The notes: a model not told the origin generated them from the sequence alone. Positions 25,439 to 34,540 are shown, counted from the stretch's first letter. The stretch is DNA of 64,000 bases from Bacteroidota bacterium (GCA_030698405.1 JAUYMU010000112.1:1-64000), one strand, 5' to 3'. Translations and numbers: made by a program.

Positions 25439-26821
25439 ATGAAACTAAAATTAGCTTGCCTTATGGCGGCATTTACCGTTCTGTTTACTGCTCAAAATCT
25501 TACGGCGCAACCATATCTTCCCACCTGGGAATCGCTCGACTCGCACAAAATGCCCGAATGGTACGACGACGCCAAAATCGGATTGAGCATGCACTGGGGC
25601 GTTTATGCAGTTCCGGCATGGGCTCCGCGCGACAAAGGAATCTCATATGCTGAGTGGTATGGCCACAAAATGCACGATAAAAAGAACCCAACTTACCAAT
25701 ATCACCGCGAAAAATATGGCGATACAACTTATGACGATTTTATTCCTCAGTGGAAAGCCGAGTCGTATAACCCAACTGAATGGGCGAAGTTTGCAAAAAA
25801 TATGGGAGCCAAATACATGTTTATCACCTCAAAGCACCACGACGGATTTTGCTTGTGGCCAACGAAATATACCGATAGAAACTCCATGAAAATGGGTCCT
25901 AAAAAAGATATTTTAGGTGAGTATTTTGCCGCCGCGCGTAAGGAAGGGCTTAAAGTCGGACTTTATTATTCGTTGTACGAATGGCACAATCCGCTTTATA
26001 CAGGCAAAGACATTCCTTATGCCGGACTGAAAAAAGTTGACAATTATGTCGATGATTTTATGATACCGCAAATCAAGGAACTGATTGAATTGTACCATCC
26101 TGATTTTTTCTATTTCGATGGAGAATGGGATCATCCGGAACCGTTCTGGAAAATGAAGGAAGTGGTTGCTTATTACTACAACGAGGCTGCCAAAAGAAAT
26201 CAGGAAGTATTTGTGAACGATCGTTTCGGTAGTGAAGATCGCGGGAAACACGGCGATTTATACAATGTTGAATACAGCTACAATGATGCCAGTTTGGGTA
26301 TTCTTACACACAAATGGTCGTTCTGGCAAGGCATCGCAAAAACTTTTGGTTACAACCAGGATACCGACATGGAAGATTGCCTGAGCCCGAAAGAATTCAT
26401 CGATAAAACAATCGACGGAGTGGCCCGCAATGGAAATTTCGACATCAATGTTGGCCCGACGGCTGCCGGTTTAATTCCCGAATACGAACAATATCCGCTC
26501 CTGAAACTGGGCGAATGGCTGAAAGTGAACGGGGAAGCTATTTACGGAACCCGTCCATGGAAAATTCAGGTTGAAGGTGATGCGCGATTTACTTCAAAAG
26601 ACGATTTTGTTTATGCCACTTTCCTGAAATGGGCTGGCGATGAATTTAAACTGAAGTCGGTAAAACCTGTTGAAGGTTCGAAAATCACAATGCTCGGTGT
26701 TCCCGGAAACCTGGACTGGACCTGGAATGAGGAAAATGGCCTGACCATAAATTATCCGCGGCAAAAAGCCCGTCCAACTTCGTGCAGTTATGCATGGGCA
26801 TTCAAAATCAAGGTGAAATAG
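25439..26821 (+). CDS. GH29 alpha-L-fucosidase
   Basis: This 460-residue exported enzyme has a signal peptide in residues 1-24 (ending NLTAQ). The barrel starts at DAKIGLSMHWGVYAVPAWAP, with HHDGFCLWPTKYTDRNS near 140 and the nucleophile D227 in YFDGEWDH. Length is normal for GH29. It releases terminal alpha-L-fucose from glycans. It is the last plus-strand gene of the hydrolase run and ends 5 bp before the stop of the convergent gene at 26827, so the two 3' ends nearly touch and no terminator separates them. Confidence 0.94.
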   Translation: MKLKLACLMAAFTVLFTAQNLTAQPYLPTWESLDSHKMPEWYDDAKIGLSMHWGVYAVPAWAPRDKGISYAEWYGHKMHDKKNPTYQYHREKYGDTTYDDFIPQWKAESYNPTEWAKFAKNMGAKYMFITSKHHDGFCLWPTKYTDRNSMKMGPKKDILGEYFAAARKEGLKVGLYYSLYEWHNPLYTGKDIPYAGLKKVDNYVDDFMIPQIKELIELYHPDFFYFDGEWDHPEPFWKMKEVVAYYYNEAAKRNQEVFVNDRFGSEDRGKHGDLYNVEYSYNDASLGILTHKWSFWQGIAKTFGYNQDTDMEDCLSPKEFIDKTIDGVARNGNFDINVGPTAAGLIPEYEQYPLLKLGEWLKVNGEAIYGTRPWKIQVEGDARFTSKDDFVYATFLKWAGDEFKLKSVKPVEGSKITMLGVPGNLDWTWNEENGLTINYPRQKARPTSCSYAWAFKIKVK

Positions 26822-26826
26822 AAAAT

Positions 26827-28335
26827 TTAATTGATTAGAATTACTTTTTGTACCATGTTTTCAGAAGCATTGTTCGCTCTTACCAGGTAAGTGCCCGACA
26901 ATAAACCATCGCCCAGTGAATAGGTATGTAATCCTGGTTCAATCAGGCCATTCACAAGTGTTTGTACAAGTTTCCCGCTGACCGAATAAGCAGAAATATT
27001 TACTTCCTGTTTTTCAGAAATTGAAAGGGCAATATGTATCCGGGAGTTTGTTGGGTTCGGGAATACGTTCAGTTCAAATTTTCCTGAAGGCTGCACATTT
27101 GAAGAGGTACTTCGCTCTGACACAAAAAGAAACTGGGGAGTTTCGGTTAGTTTCAGCTCAATTTTATCGTCAGTAATCGGTGGAATGATGGTGTCGCCAT
27201 CCATGTCGAGGTCGGCTGGCAAGATGGAATATGCCGATTTAATCAGGAAACCAGGAACAAACTGGTAATTCGTTTGCGTTCCATTGTCTGTATTCGAACC
27301 GGTTCTGCGGGTCCAAAGTGCGAACACTTTTTCGGACTTCGCAGGATTGGTAAATTCCAGACAGTAAATTTCGTTGTTTCCTGAAAGTTGTTTGTACGAA
27401 ACCGCGCTGGAATATTCATATTTCCCCAATGTATTTTGCATGGTCGCCAAATAATAGTACGATTTCTTTTTGGCATACTTCGAAGCTTTGTCTGTCAACA
27501 AACCGCTCGACGAATACTGAAGGATATCTTTACTGTTTCCATCGGTATCCATAAACAGAAAGGCTTTTTCGAAACCTAATTTAAGCAACACCAAATAAGA
27601 CCGAAGAATATAATTGGCCTGCTGTTGGGCGGGCGCGTAAGTGTATGAATGTTTGTTGTCGGGCGCAAGATAGGTGTCCCAGCCAAATTCAGTCATCCAA
27701 ACCGGAATGTCAGGCAAAACACGGTTTTTCCACCTGAAATAATTGCGGTACTTAACTTCGTAACCATATTTCTCATTTTCAGGCGAATATCCATTGGTCA
27801 TATCGGTGCAATAGTGGTGTACGTTCAATACATCAAACGGAACGCGGCCACCCGAAGCTTTCAGCACATTGTTCACATATACAGTATCCGACGAAGCCAT
27901 TCCGGCCATCACATGTTTGGCATCTGGGTCAACCGATTTGATTCCCAGCAGCGGATATTCGGCGGTGGTTTGCACCCCAAAACCATCGTGCACCGCGTTG
28001 CAGTATTTGGCGTAACTGGCAGCCGTCCAAAGGGGCGATTTCCAGGTATAGTCCGGTTCATTGTCGTCCTCGTAATATTTAATCATGTTCAGCCCGGTAG
28101 CTTTGTCAGCAGTTTCGAGCAACGAAGTGTTTATCTTTTTCGAACCATAACGGGCAACCAACTGCCCAATAAATTCTAGGCGTTCCAAATAATCAGAAGC
28201 ATTGGCGCCTGTTCCCGAATTATTTGGAATTGGCGAAATCCCTACCCACGAAGGTTTTCCCAACACATCAATCAACACGTTGATTCCATAATTGGTGACA
28301 ATCAGGAATGTAAACAGGAATAAGATTGATTTCAT
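26827..28335 (-). CDS. GH39-like glycoside hydrolase with T9SS domain, N-terminal part missing
   Basis: The 502-residue protein has a signal-like N-terminus (residues 1-17) and then enters directly into the middle of a TIM barrel. The presumed acid/base is E93 in DDNEPD and the nucleophile E216 in WMTEFGWD, the two strand-4 and strand-7 glutamates of clan GH-A. Relatives I recall carry about 150-200 residues before this point (first barrel strands, a DW-rich segment); here they are absent. So the gene may have suffered an internal in-frame deletion, or the family has a compact form (unsure). The end is a T9SS domain (VFPNPTNSRIHI near 430). Family placement is by motif only. Confidence 0.7.
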   Translation of the reverse strand: MKSILFLFTFLIVTNYGINVLIDVLGKPSWVGISPIPNNSGTGANASDYLERLEFIGQLVARYGSKKINTSLLETADKATGLNMIKYYEDDNEPDYTWKSPLWTAASYAKYCNAVHDGFGVQTTAEYPLLGIKSVDPDAKHVMAGMASSDTVYVNNVLKASGGRVPFDVLNVHHYCTDMTNGYSPENEKYGYEVKYRNYFRWKNRVLPDIPVWMTEFGWDTYLAPDNKHSYTYAPAQQQANYILRSYLVLLKLGFEKAFLFMDTDGNSKDILQYSSSGLLTDKASKYAKKKSYYYLATMQNTLGKYEYSSAVSYKQLSGNNEIYCLEFTNPAKSEKVFALWTRRTGSNTDNGTQTNYQFVPGFLIKSAYSILPADLDMDGDTIIPPITDDKIELKLTETPQFLFVSERSTSSNVQPSGKFELNVFPNPTNSRIHIALSISEKQEVNISAYSVSGKLVQTLVNGLIEPGLHTYSLGDGLLSGTYLVRANNASENMVQKVILIN

Positions 28336-28443
28336 GGTCGGATATGGTTAAGCGAACCAAAGGTAAAATTTTTGAAGTGTCAGTAAAATAATTGCTTAAA
28401 CAAATCGAAGGGAAAATATCCATTTTCATTTTGACAGCCCATT

Positions 28444-28666
28444 TAAATTTATATGAGTATCCGCTTGTTTACCCAAGCTATCCTTTGCCGTCAGCTTCAG
28501 CTGACGGACAGATTGGAGACCACGGTGAAAGGCTTTAGCCACAGTGTATTGGCCTAAAGTCCATGTGTCACATTTCCCCTTCAACCGTTGACTAAAGTCA
28601 ACGGCAAAGGATAATCGCTCAATATTTAACTATTTAGGTACACAACCGGATACTCATATAAATTTA
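28444..28666. repeat. Palindromic repeat element A (inverted-repeat family A/B/C)
   Basis: The ends are a perfect 20-bp inverted repeat, TAAATTTATATGAGTATCCG (28444-28463) and its complement (28647-28666). Inside, a second pair runs TATCCTTTGCCGT to ACGGCAAAGGATA, and small hairpins (CGTCAGCTTCAGCTGACG; GGCTTTAGCCACAG) lie within. It is a relative of elements at 31795-32003 and 46959-47040. No coding capacity. It folds into a branched cruciform and looks like a MITE/REP-type element. It occupies most of the 442-bp gap 28336-28777. Confidence 0.8.
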
Positions 28667-28682
28667 TTTAGGAATTGCTAAA

Positions 28683-28745
28683 ATCGTCAACGTAATGACT
28701 AAATTAACAGTAAATTCGTCAACGTAATGACTGAATTAATAGTTT
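28683..28745. repeat. Tandem direct repeat upstream of the isomerase gene
   Basis: Two units of about 31 bp at a 32-bp period both contain CGTCAACGTAATGACT (core starts 28685 and 28717), followed by AAATTAA or GAATTAA. They lie 33-95 bp before the ATG at 28778. Spaced direct repeats at this position could be an operator for a dimeric regulator, but they could equally be a remnant of the adjacent element (inference). Confidence 0.55.
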
Positions 28746-28777
28746 CAATTATGTAATTATTTGTAATCTTATTGAAT

Positions 28778-29674
28778 ATGAACCGAAATCATAAGCATCA
28801 ACTTAGGATAATTGTCATCCTTCTTTTCCTGATCACAAGCCTTCCTTTGGCAGGAATCGCGCAGCAAAAACTTCCACCGAAATTAAAAACCAGCCTGAAT
28901 GCCTATTCGTTCAATGGTTCGCTGATGAAAGGCGAAATGAATCTGGACGATCTATTGGAGTATTGCGCTGCCAATCAGTTCGATGCTGTAGATATTACCG
29001 CATATTATTTCCCGGGTTATCCTGAAGTTCCTTCGGATGAATATTTGTACCATATCAAACAAAAAGCTTTTTTGCTTGGGCTGGAAATTAGCGGAACCGG
29101 TGTGCGCAACGATTTTACCGATCCTGATCCGGCCAGGCGAAAAGCAAGTGTTGAGTTGGTGAAAAAATGGATCATCGCTTCCGAAAAAATGGGAATTCCG
29201 GTCATTCGGGTTTTCTCCGGAGTGGCAGACACTAAAGATATTCCGCGTGAAAAGGTTGTAGATTATTTGGTGAAAGACCTGAAAGAATGTGCTGAATTTG
29301 GCAAAGCGCATGGGGTTATAGTGGGAATACAAAACCACCACGATTTTATCAAAACTGCCGACGAGACGATCGAAATCATCCAACGTGTTAATTCCGATTG
29401 GTTCGGATTAATTCTGGATATTGGCAGCTTTCGCACCGATCCGTACAGTGAAATAGAAAAGACAATTCCATACGCGGTAAGCTGGCAGTTGAAAGAAAAC
29501 TTATACTTCGCTGGTGTGGAGCAAAAAACAGACCTGAACAAACTGATGAAGATTATTCAGCAATCGGGTTATCGTGGATATATTCCATTGGAGACGCTGG
29601 GTGCAGGCGACCCGAAAGTGAAAGTTGCAGGTTTCCTGAAAGAAATCAGAGAGGCAATGAAATCGGTTTATTAA
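28778..29674 (+). CDS. Exported sugar-phosphate isomerase/epimerase-family TIM barrel
   Basis: This 298-residue protein belongs to the xylose-isomerase-like/AP-endonuclease-2 family. It starts with a signal peptide (RIIVILLFLITSLPLAGIAQQ). The barrel shows DAVDITAYYFPGYP, GTGVRNDFTDP, QNHHDFIK, LILDIGSFRTDP and the C-terminal GYIPLETLGAGDP. It typically handles keto-sugars or inositols with a metal ion. Export to the periplasm is unusual for the wider family but common for PUL-linked Bacteroidota homologs (recollection). An upstream TTG at 28772 is in frame, but the ATG at 28778 gives the better start. Confidence 0.85.
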   Translation: MNRNHKHQLRIIVILLFLITSLPLAGIAQQKLPPKLKTSLNAYSFNGSLMKGEMNLDDLLEYCAANQFDAVDITAYYFPGYPEVPSDEYLYHIKQKAFLLGLEISGTGVRNDFTDPDPARRKASVELVKKWIIASEKMGIPVIRVFSGVADTKDIPREKVVDYLVKDLKECAEFGKAHGVIVGIQNHHDFIKTADETIEIIQRVNSDWFGLILDIGSFRTDPYSEIEKTIPYAVSWQLKENLYFAGVEQKTDLNKLMKIIQQSGYRGYIPLETLGAGDPKVKVAGFLKEIREAMKSVY

Positions 29675-29770
29675 ACCTTTTCAGGAAAAAACAATCTAAG
29701 CAATCAGGAAAAATGATTGACAGAATATTTGTCAAAAAAGATCTTAATATTTATTTAAAATCAGAAGAGT

Positions 29771-30427
29771 ATGAAAACGAAAATGATTGGTCTTATTCTT
29801 TGCCTGCTTTTAACCGCTACGATTGTTCCGATCCAATTAAAAGCGCAGGCTTTAAAGGAAAATCCTGTACTCGATGCACAAGTGAAAAAATTTCTTTCCG
29901 AGAATTCCGGGCGATGGCATGATATGAATGTTCCGACGAATGACGCGCAGTTACTTTACGACCTCGTTATAAAAGGTAAATACACAAGTGCGCTTGAGAT
30001 TGGCACTTCAACCGGTCTTTCAGGAATTTATATTGCCTGGGCGCTCAGCAAAACCGGAGGGAAGCTGATTACCATTGACATTGATGAAGACAGGCACAAG
30101 ATTGCACTCCGTAATTTTAAGGAAGCCGGTCTTTCGGAATACATTGACGCCCGGCTTGCCGATGCCCATACACTTGTGAAAGAACTTAAAGGACCGTTTG
30201 ATTTTGTATTCAGCGATGCAGATAAAAACTGGTATAAAAACTATTTTATTGACGTTGACCCCAAACTTAAAGTCGGCGGTTGTTACACCACCCACAATAT
30301 TTCGGAAAGAAGACGAATGGGTGAGGGTGATTACCTGGAGTACATCAGAAGCCTTAAAAACTATGAGACCACTTTGAATTCAGCAGGTGGCGGTTTACTG
30401 ATAAGCTACAAAAGAGCAGAAAAATAA
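29771..30427 (+). CDS. Class I SAM-dependent O-methyltransferase with signal peptide
   Basis: This 218-residue protein has a signal-like N-terminus (MKTKMIGLILCLLLTATIVP then QLKAQ). The O-methyltransferase family 3 core follows: motif I ALEIGTSTGLSGIYIAWAL (about 76-94), motif II KLITIDIDEDR, and VFSDADKNWYKNYF. The fold is complete. SAM is cytoplasmic, so an exported methyltransferase is odd. Either the leader is an uncleaved anchor facing the cytoplasm, or the fold now binds something else. It follows the isomerase by 96 bp and precedes an APC permease by 11 bp, and may be co-transcribed with the latter. Confidence 0.75.
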   Translation: MKTKMIGLILCLLLTATIVPIQLKAQALKENPVLDAQVKKFLSENSGRWHDMNVPTNDAQLLYDLVIKGKYTSALEIGTSTGLSGIYIAWALSKTGGKLITIDIDEDRHKIALRNFKEAGLSEYIDARLADAHTLVKELKGPFDFVFSDADKNWYKNYFIDVDPKLKVGGCYTTHNISERRRMGEGDYLEYIRSLKNYETTLNSAGGGLLISYKRAEK

Positions 30428-30438
30428 CAGGTTCCGTC

Positions 30439-31794
30439 ATGGCTGAAGACAATCTGCAACGAAAACTCGGGCTCTTTCCTGCAACGAATATAGTTGTTGC
30501 CAATATGATTGGCGCCGGGATTTTTACCACCTCGGGTCTTTTGATGGCTGGGCTGAACAATCCGCTGTTAATGTTGGCATTGTGGGTCGTTGGAGGAGTG
30601 ATTGCACTTTGCGGTGCACTTTCATACGGAGAACTTGGCGCCGCAATGCCGGGCGCCGGAGGCGAGTATCTTTTCCTGTCGAAACTCTATCATCCGCTGT
30701 TTGGTTTTCTGAGCGGATGGGTTTCGTTCGTGGTTGGTTTTTCGGCTCCGATTGCAGCTTCGGCCATGGGTTTCAGCGAATATTTCTGCCGGGCATTGCC
30801 TTCAATTCCTGGCTGGTTCGAGAGTACCGGAATCATGAATCAGGATGTCACCCGAACATTTCTTTCAGTAAGCGTAATCCTGATATTTACCTTTATTCAT
30901 TACCGTGGAATAAAAACAGGCGCACTCATTCAGAATATCCTCACACTGCTTAAAGTAGCACTCATTGTTTTCCTTTTGCTGGCAGGATTTCTTTCAGGGA
31001 ATGGCGACATCAGCAATTTCAGCACAGGCGGCGGGATCACTTCAGGATTTGGCGGTTGGAAAACCATCGGACTTTCGCTGATGTGGATCATGTTTGCATA
31101 CAGCGGGTGGAACGCTTCAACTTATCTCGGCGCCGAAATAAAAAACCCGTCAAAAATACTGCCCCGGTCGCTCATAGCCGGAGCCGGAATTGTGATGCTT
31201 TTGTATCTTGGCCTGAATGTATTGTACATATACAGTATAAATCCGGATGAAATGAAAGGGGTCATTTCGATCGGTGGCCTTGCAATGGGAAATCTGTTCG
31301 GAAAATCAGCTGATACGCTCTTTTCGTTACTGATCGCTTTTGCACTTTTCTCTTCACTAAGTGCGTTTATAATTATCGGGCCAAGAGTGTATTACTCCAT
31401 GGCAAAAGACGGACTGTTTTTCAAATCGGTTGCCAACATCCATCCAAAATTTCAGGTTCCTTCCAATTCAATTGTACTACAAGCTGTCATCGCGATCATC
31501 CTTACCCTATCCGGAACTTTCGAGCAAATCCTGACCTATATGGGATTCGCATTGGGTATATTTCCGATACTGACGGTGATAGGTATTCTCAAATTAAGAA
31601 AAGAACAGCCAGCGGCGATTAAAATGGCCGGATTTCCTTTTACTCAGATCATTTATGTTACAACCGGAGTCGGCATTCTTGTTCTGGCTTATCTTGAAAG
31701 GCCTGTTGAATCATCAATAGCCTTGCTGACAGTCATTACCGGGATTCCGGCTTATTATATATTTAAAAGAACAACAAAACGGCACAAAACTTAA
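30439..31794 (+). CDS. APC-family amino acid permease
   Basis: A 451-residue polytopic membrane protein with the same plan as the permease at 4962-6359. It has NMIGAGIFTTSG in helix 1, GGEYLFLSKLYHP, AYSGWNASTYLGAEIKNP and GPRVYYSMAKDGLFF in the loops, and about twelve helices. The GAGIF motif is the APC substrate-backbone binding signature. The substrate is unknown; residues around GLFF are shared with the paralog. Its start is 11 bp after the exported methyltransferase. The stop at 31792-31794 touches the palindromic element B. Confidence 0.9.
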   Translation: MAEDNLQRKLGLFPATNIVVANMIGAGIFTTSGLLMAGLNNPLLMLALWVVGGVIALCGALSYGELGAAMPGAGGEYLFLSKLYHPLFGFLSGWVSFVVGFSAPIAASAMGFSEYFCRALPSIPGWFESTGIMNQDVTRTFLSVSVILIFTFIHYRGIKTGALIQNILTLLKVALIVFLLLAGFLSGNGDISNFSTGGGITSGFGGWKTIGLSLMWIMFAYSGWNASTYLGAEIKNPSKILPRSLIAGAGIVMLLYLGLNVLYIYSINPDEMKGVISIGGLAMGNLFGKSADTLFSLLIAFALFSSLSAFIIIGPRVYYSMAKDGLFFKSVANIHPKFQVPSNSIVLQAVIAIILTLSGTFEQILTYMGFALGIFPILTVIGILKLRKEQPAAIKMAGFPFTQIIYVTTGVGILVLAYLERPVESSIALLTVITGIPAYYIFKRTTKRHKT

Positions 31795-32003
31795 TATGAT
31801 TATCCGGCTGTGTACCCAAGATATCATTTGCCGTCCCGATTCATCGGGGCGGATAAATTGATGATCGCGGCCAATGGCTTTAGCCACAGCATTTTGGGCT
31901 AAAGCCAATAATTTTTGCTCAATTCAACCCGTTGCCTAAAGGCGAACGGCAAATGATATTTTTGCATTATTCAACTGTATAGGTACTCAGCCGGATACTC
32001 ATA
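31795..32003. repeat. Palindromic repeat element B
   Basis: The ends match as an inverted repeat: TATGATTATCCGGCTGTGTACC (31795-31816, two mismatches) with the right end at 31982-32003. The inner arms (CATTTGCCGTC and AACGGCAAATGATA), the GGCTTTAGCCACAG hairpin and the CCGTTGCC...GGCGAACGG arm match elements A and C. It begins immediately at the permease stop codon and probably serves as its terminator by structure. No coding capacity. Confidence 0.8.
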
Positions 32004-32167
32004 AAACCTTATATTCGGAAGTGTTCTTCTTTGCGCTCAGAATGACACCTCGGGAACTGTTAAAGAAACCTTAAAGTTTAGTTAAGCATTAAACCTTTTA
32101 TTTTCAGATCTATCCAAGGTGTAATTTTAGCAAAGTTTCAGAAAACATATTTTAAAAATTAGAAATT

Positions 32168-32653
32168 ATGAAAACAAAAATTTTAATGCTTGTAGTATTG
32201 ATGAGTATGTCGGTTGTAATTTTTGCACAACCCATTGATCGGGGCGGTAAAAAATCCTTTATCGAACGAGATAAGGTATTGCTCATGAACGAAGGACAAA
32301 GAGGTCCCGGAAACGGAATGAACCTGACCGATGCCCAGAAAGAAGCGTTTAAACAAAGTATGCTGGCTACACAAAAACAGATTCAGCCAATCCGCAACGA
32401 ACTTGGAGAAGCCAACGCCCGTCAGAAAACGCTGACAACTGCTGAAAAGCCAGATTTGAATGCCATCAACAAAAACATTGAAAAGATTGGCGCTTTGAAA
32501 GTTGAAATGGCTAAAATTCAGGCAAAACATCGCCTTGAAATGCGTGCCCAACTAACAGACGAACAACGTTTGAAATTTGACGCCCACAAAGGAATGATGA
32601 GACAAGGAAAAGGGCAAAGGGGAATGAAACATGGCATGAGAATGCAAGGATAA
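32168..32653 (+). CDS. Spy/CpxP-like periplasmic protein
   Basis: This 161-residue exported protein has a signal peptide (residues 1-21, ending VIFAQ). It is highly charged and helical, with two LT-x-x-Q motifs (LTDAQKEAF near 56 and LTDEQRLKFDAH near 135), as in the Spy/CpxP family of periplasmic chaperone or metal-stress proteins. The C-terminus is rich in Met, Gly, His and Arg (GMMRQGKGQRGMKHGMRMQ), consistent with metal binding (inference). It is monocistronic; the opposite-strand proline dehydrogenase ends 62 bp after it. Confidence 0.8.
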   Translation: MKTKILMLVVLMSMSVVIFAQPIDRGGKKSFIERDKVLLMNEGQRGPGNGMNLTDAQKEAFKQSMLATQKQIQPIRNELGEANARQKTLTTAEKPDLNAINKNIEKIGALKVEMAKIQAKHRLEMRAQLTDEQRLKFDAHKGMMRQGKGQRGMKHGMRMQG

Positions 32654-32714
32654 AATTTCAGTAAAAATAAAGGAGATCCTTTTACAGAACCTCCCTTTCA
32701 AATAACCCCTAAAA

Positions 32715-33626
32715 TTAACCCCTAAAAAAAAGTGCTTTTACAATGAGTGAAGCCATCTTCGGATTTTCCTTCAATCGGCGGGTCGAATACCCAAACCAGT
32801 CTTTTCCGAAAGGAACGTAAACACGCATTTTATGCCCTTTTTGTACAATACTGCTCCTGAGTTCGGGGGTGACACCGTAAAGCATCTGGAACTCATATTT
32901 AGTTTTGTCAATTTTTTTCTCCCTGATAATCTCAAATGCTTTTTCAACCAGTTGTTTGTCGTGTGTTGCAATTCCAACATACATGTTATGATCAAGCATA
33001 TAATTCAGGTCATCAATGTAGTGTTCCTGAATTTTTTCAAACGACTTGAATGCAATTTGTTTCGGTTCCACATAAATTCCTTTGCAAAGCCTGAAATTGA
33101 GTGGAGTACCGTTTAAATGAATTGAACTCATATTCTGCAAATCATTTTTAGTCCGTCGCAAGTAAGCCTGCAAAACCAAACCAACATTGGCCGGATATTT
33201 TTGCTGAAGATTGCGGTAAAGTTCAATTTCAATATCCACGCATTGCGAGTCTTCCATGTCGATGCGAATAAAGCTTTTCTTTTCCGCAGCTATTTTAACC
33301 ACCTCTTCAATGTTGGCCAGGCAAACTTCCTTGTCAATCAGCAAACCAAACATGGTAGGTTTAAGCGAAAAATTTCCAACAATTCCTTCCGAAGTAAACC
33401 GTTCGATAATTTCGATGTATTGTTTTTTGTTTTCTTCTGCCTGTTCGATGGTTTTGATGAATTCGCCAAGTAAATCAACGGTAACTTCAATTCCCTGTTG
33501 GTTCAACTGGCGGCAAGCCTTTAGCCCGTCTTCAATTGTTTCCCCGGCAATATAGCGTTTGGAAAAAATCCAGATCAGCTTTTGGGGCATATAAGGCAAT
33601 GCGTTTGCGAGTAATTGATTGAACAT
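32715..33626 (-). CDS. Proline dehydrogenase family protein
   Basis: The 303-residue protein matches stand-alone proline dehydrogenases, the FAD-dependent (beta/alpha)8 enzymes that oxidise proline to pyrroline-5-carboxylate at the inner membrane. Segments that fit are GNFSLKPTMFGLLID, FIRIDMEDSQ, LVLQAYLRRT, RLCKGIY, GIATHD, EFQMLYGV and the YVPFGKDWFGYSTRRLKENP ending. The last is the proline-binding Arg-Arg region. An in-frame TTG at 33647 exists, but the ATG at 33626 gives a normal start (MFNQLLANALPYMP). It stands alone between plus-strand genes, and no proline transporter is adjacent. Confidence 0.88.
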   Translation of the reverse strand: MFNQLLANALPYMPQKLIWIFSKRYIAGETIEDGLKACRQLNQQGIEVTVDLLGEFIKTIEQAEENKKQYIEIIERFTSEGIVGNFSLKPTMFGLLIDKEVCLANIEEVVKIAAEKKSFIRIDMEDSQCVDIEIELYRNLQQKYPANVGLVLQAYLRRTKNDLQNMSSIHLNGTPLNFRLCKGIYVEPKQIAFKSFEKIQEHYIDDLNYMLDHNMYVGIATHDKQLVEKAFEIIREKKIDKTKYEFQMLYGVTPELRSSIVQKGHKMRVYVPFGKDWFGYSTRRLKENPKMASLIVKALFFRG

Positions 33627-33848
33627 GTTATGTTGATTTCTTTTCAAAATTTATAAGGTAAAAATACTTCACCTGAAAGCTTGAATTCAATGATGTTTAT
33701 CAAGGTCAACTTATGATTTTACACAGCTTTTTATTAGTTATTTCTCCTGAATAGGGTTTCGTACATTGAAGGGAAAAATAATCGGGATAAAAGGTGTTTA
33801 CTGATATTAAATTTTTATTTTTGGGCAAAATTTATTGATTCGACGTAT

Positions 33849-34454
33849 ATGAAAAATACATCATTGGTACTTATTGTTATTTTGTTTATTGCAGTTGCAG
33901 GTATCTACATTCTGCATTTTAGTGGAAATAAATCAAATGGAGCCGGGAAAGATGGGGCTGGTGAAGGCAGTACTTCTTCCGAATTAAAGATTGCATACAT
34001 CAAAGTTGACTCTCTGATTGTTAATTACGATTTTGCACAGGAAATGCATGACGGTTTCACCAAACAACAGGAAGCTTTTTCGAAAGAATACAGTGATAAA
34101 CGCAGTCGTTTCGAGTCTCAGGCGGCCTCTTTTCAGGAAAAGGTACAGCGCGGTGGGTTCCTTACCCAGGAAAGAGCAATGCAGGAACGTGACCGTTTGA
34201 TGGGCGAAGAACAACAAATAACCAAACTCGATCAGGAATTGTCAACAAAACTTTCCCAGATACAAGCTGAGAACAACAAACAATTGCTGGACAGCCTGAT
34301 GAACTATTTGAAGATTTACAACAAGGATAAAAAATACAGTTATATTTTTAATGCCGGCGAGGTGCTGATTGGCGACGATTCGCACAATATCACCAAAGAA
34401 ATTTTGGTAAATCTGAATGCCCGGTATTCAAAAGCAAAAGGGAAAGTAAAATAG
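33849..34454 (+). CDS. OmpH/Skp-family periplasmic chaperone
   Basis: This 201-residue protein has an N-terminal signal or anchor (residues 5-24, SLVLIVILFIAVAGIYILHF), then a Gly-rich linker. The Skp-type region is KIAYIKVDSLIVNYDFAQ followed by a long coiled coil (about 65-165) with many Gln, Glu and Lys. The end returns to YIFNAGEVLIGDD. Skp/OmpH proteins hold unfolded outer-membrane proteins in the periplasm. The hydrophobic start lacks a clear cleavage site and may stay as an anchor. A strong terminator follows. Confidence 0.85.
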   Translation: MKNTSLVLIVILFIAVAGIYILHFSGNKSNGAGKDGAGEGSTSSELKIAYIKVDSLIVNYDFAQEMHDGFTKQQEAFSKEYSDKRSRFESQAASFQEKVQRGGFLTQERAMQERDRLMGEEQQITKLDQELSTKLSQIQAENNKQLLDSLMNYLKIYNKDKKYSYIFNAGEVLIGDDSHNITKEILVNLNARYSKAKGKVK

Positions 34455-34474
34455 CTGATTGAAAAAATATTAAA

Positions 34475-34505
34475 AAAAAATCCGAATGACCTTCGGATTT
34501 TTTTG
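34475..34505 (+). terminator. Rho-independent terminator after skp-like gene
   Basis: The stem AATCCGAA pairs with TTCGGATT, flanked by A and T runs to 34505. It lies 20 bp after the chaperone stop. Confidence 0.85.
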
Positions 34506-34540
34506 TTTACAGAAATATATAAATTCTGAATAATCCGACC

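Noticed and set aside
27649-28179. Plus-strand open frame of 176 codons
   Set aside because: It is antisense to the GH39-like enzyme; the minus frame has catalytic motifs and a T9SS domain.
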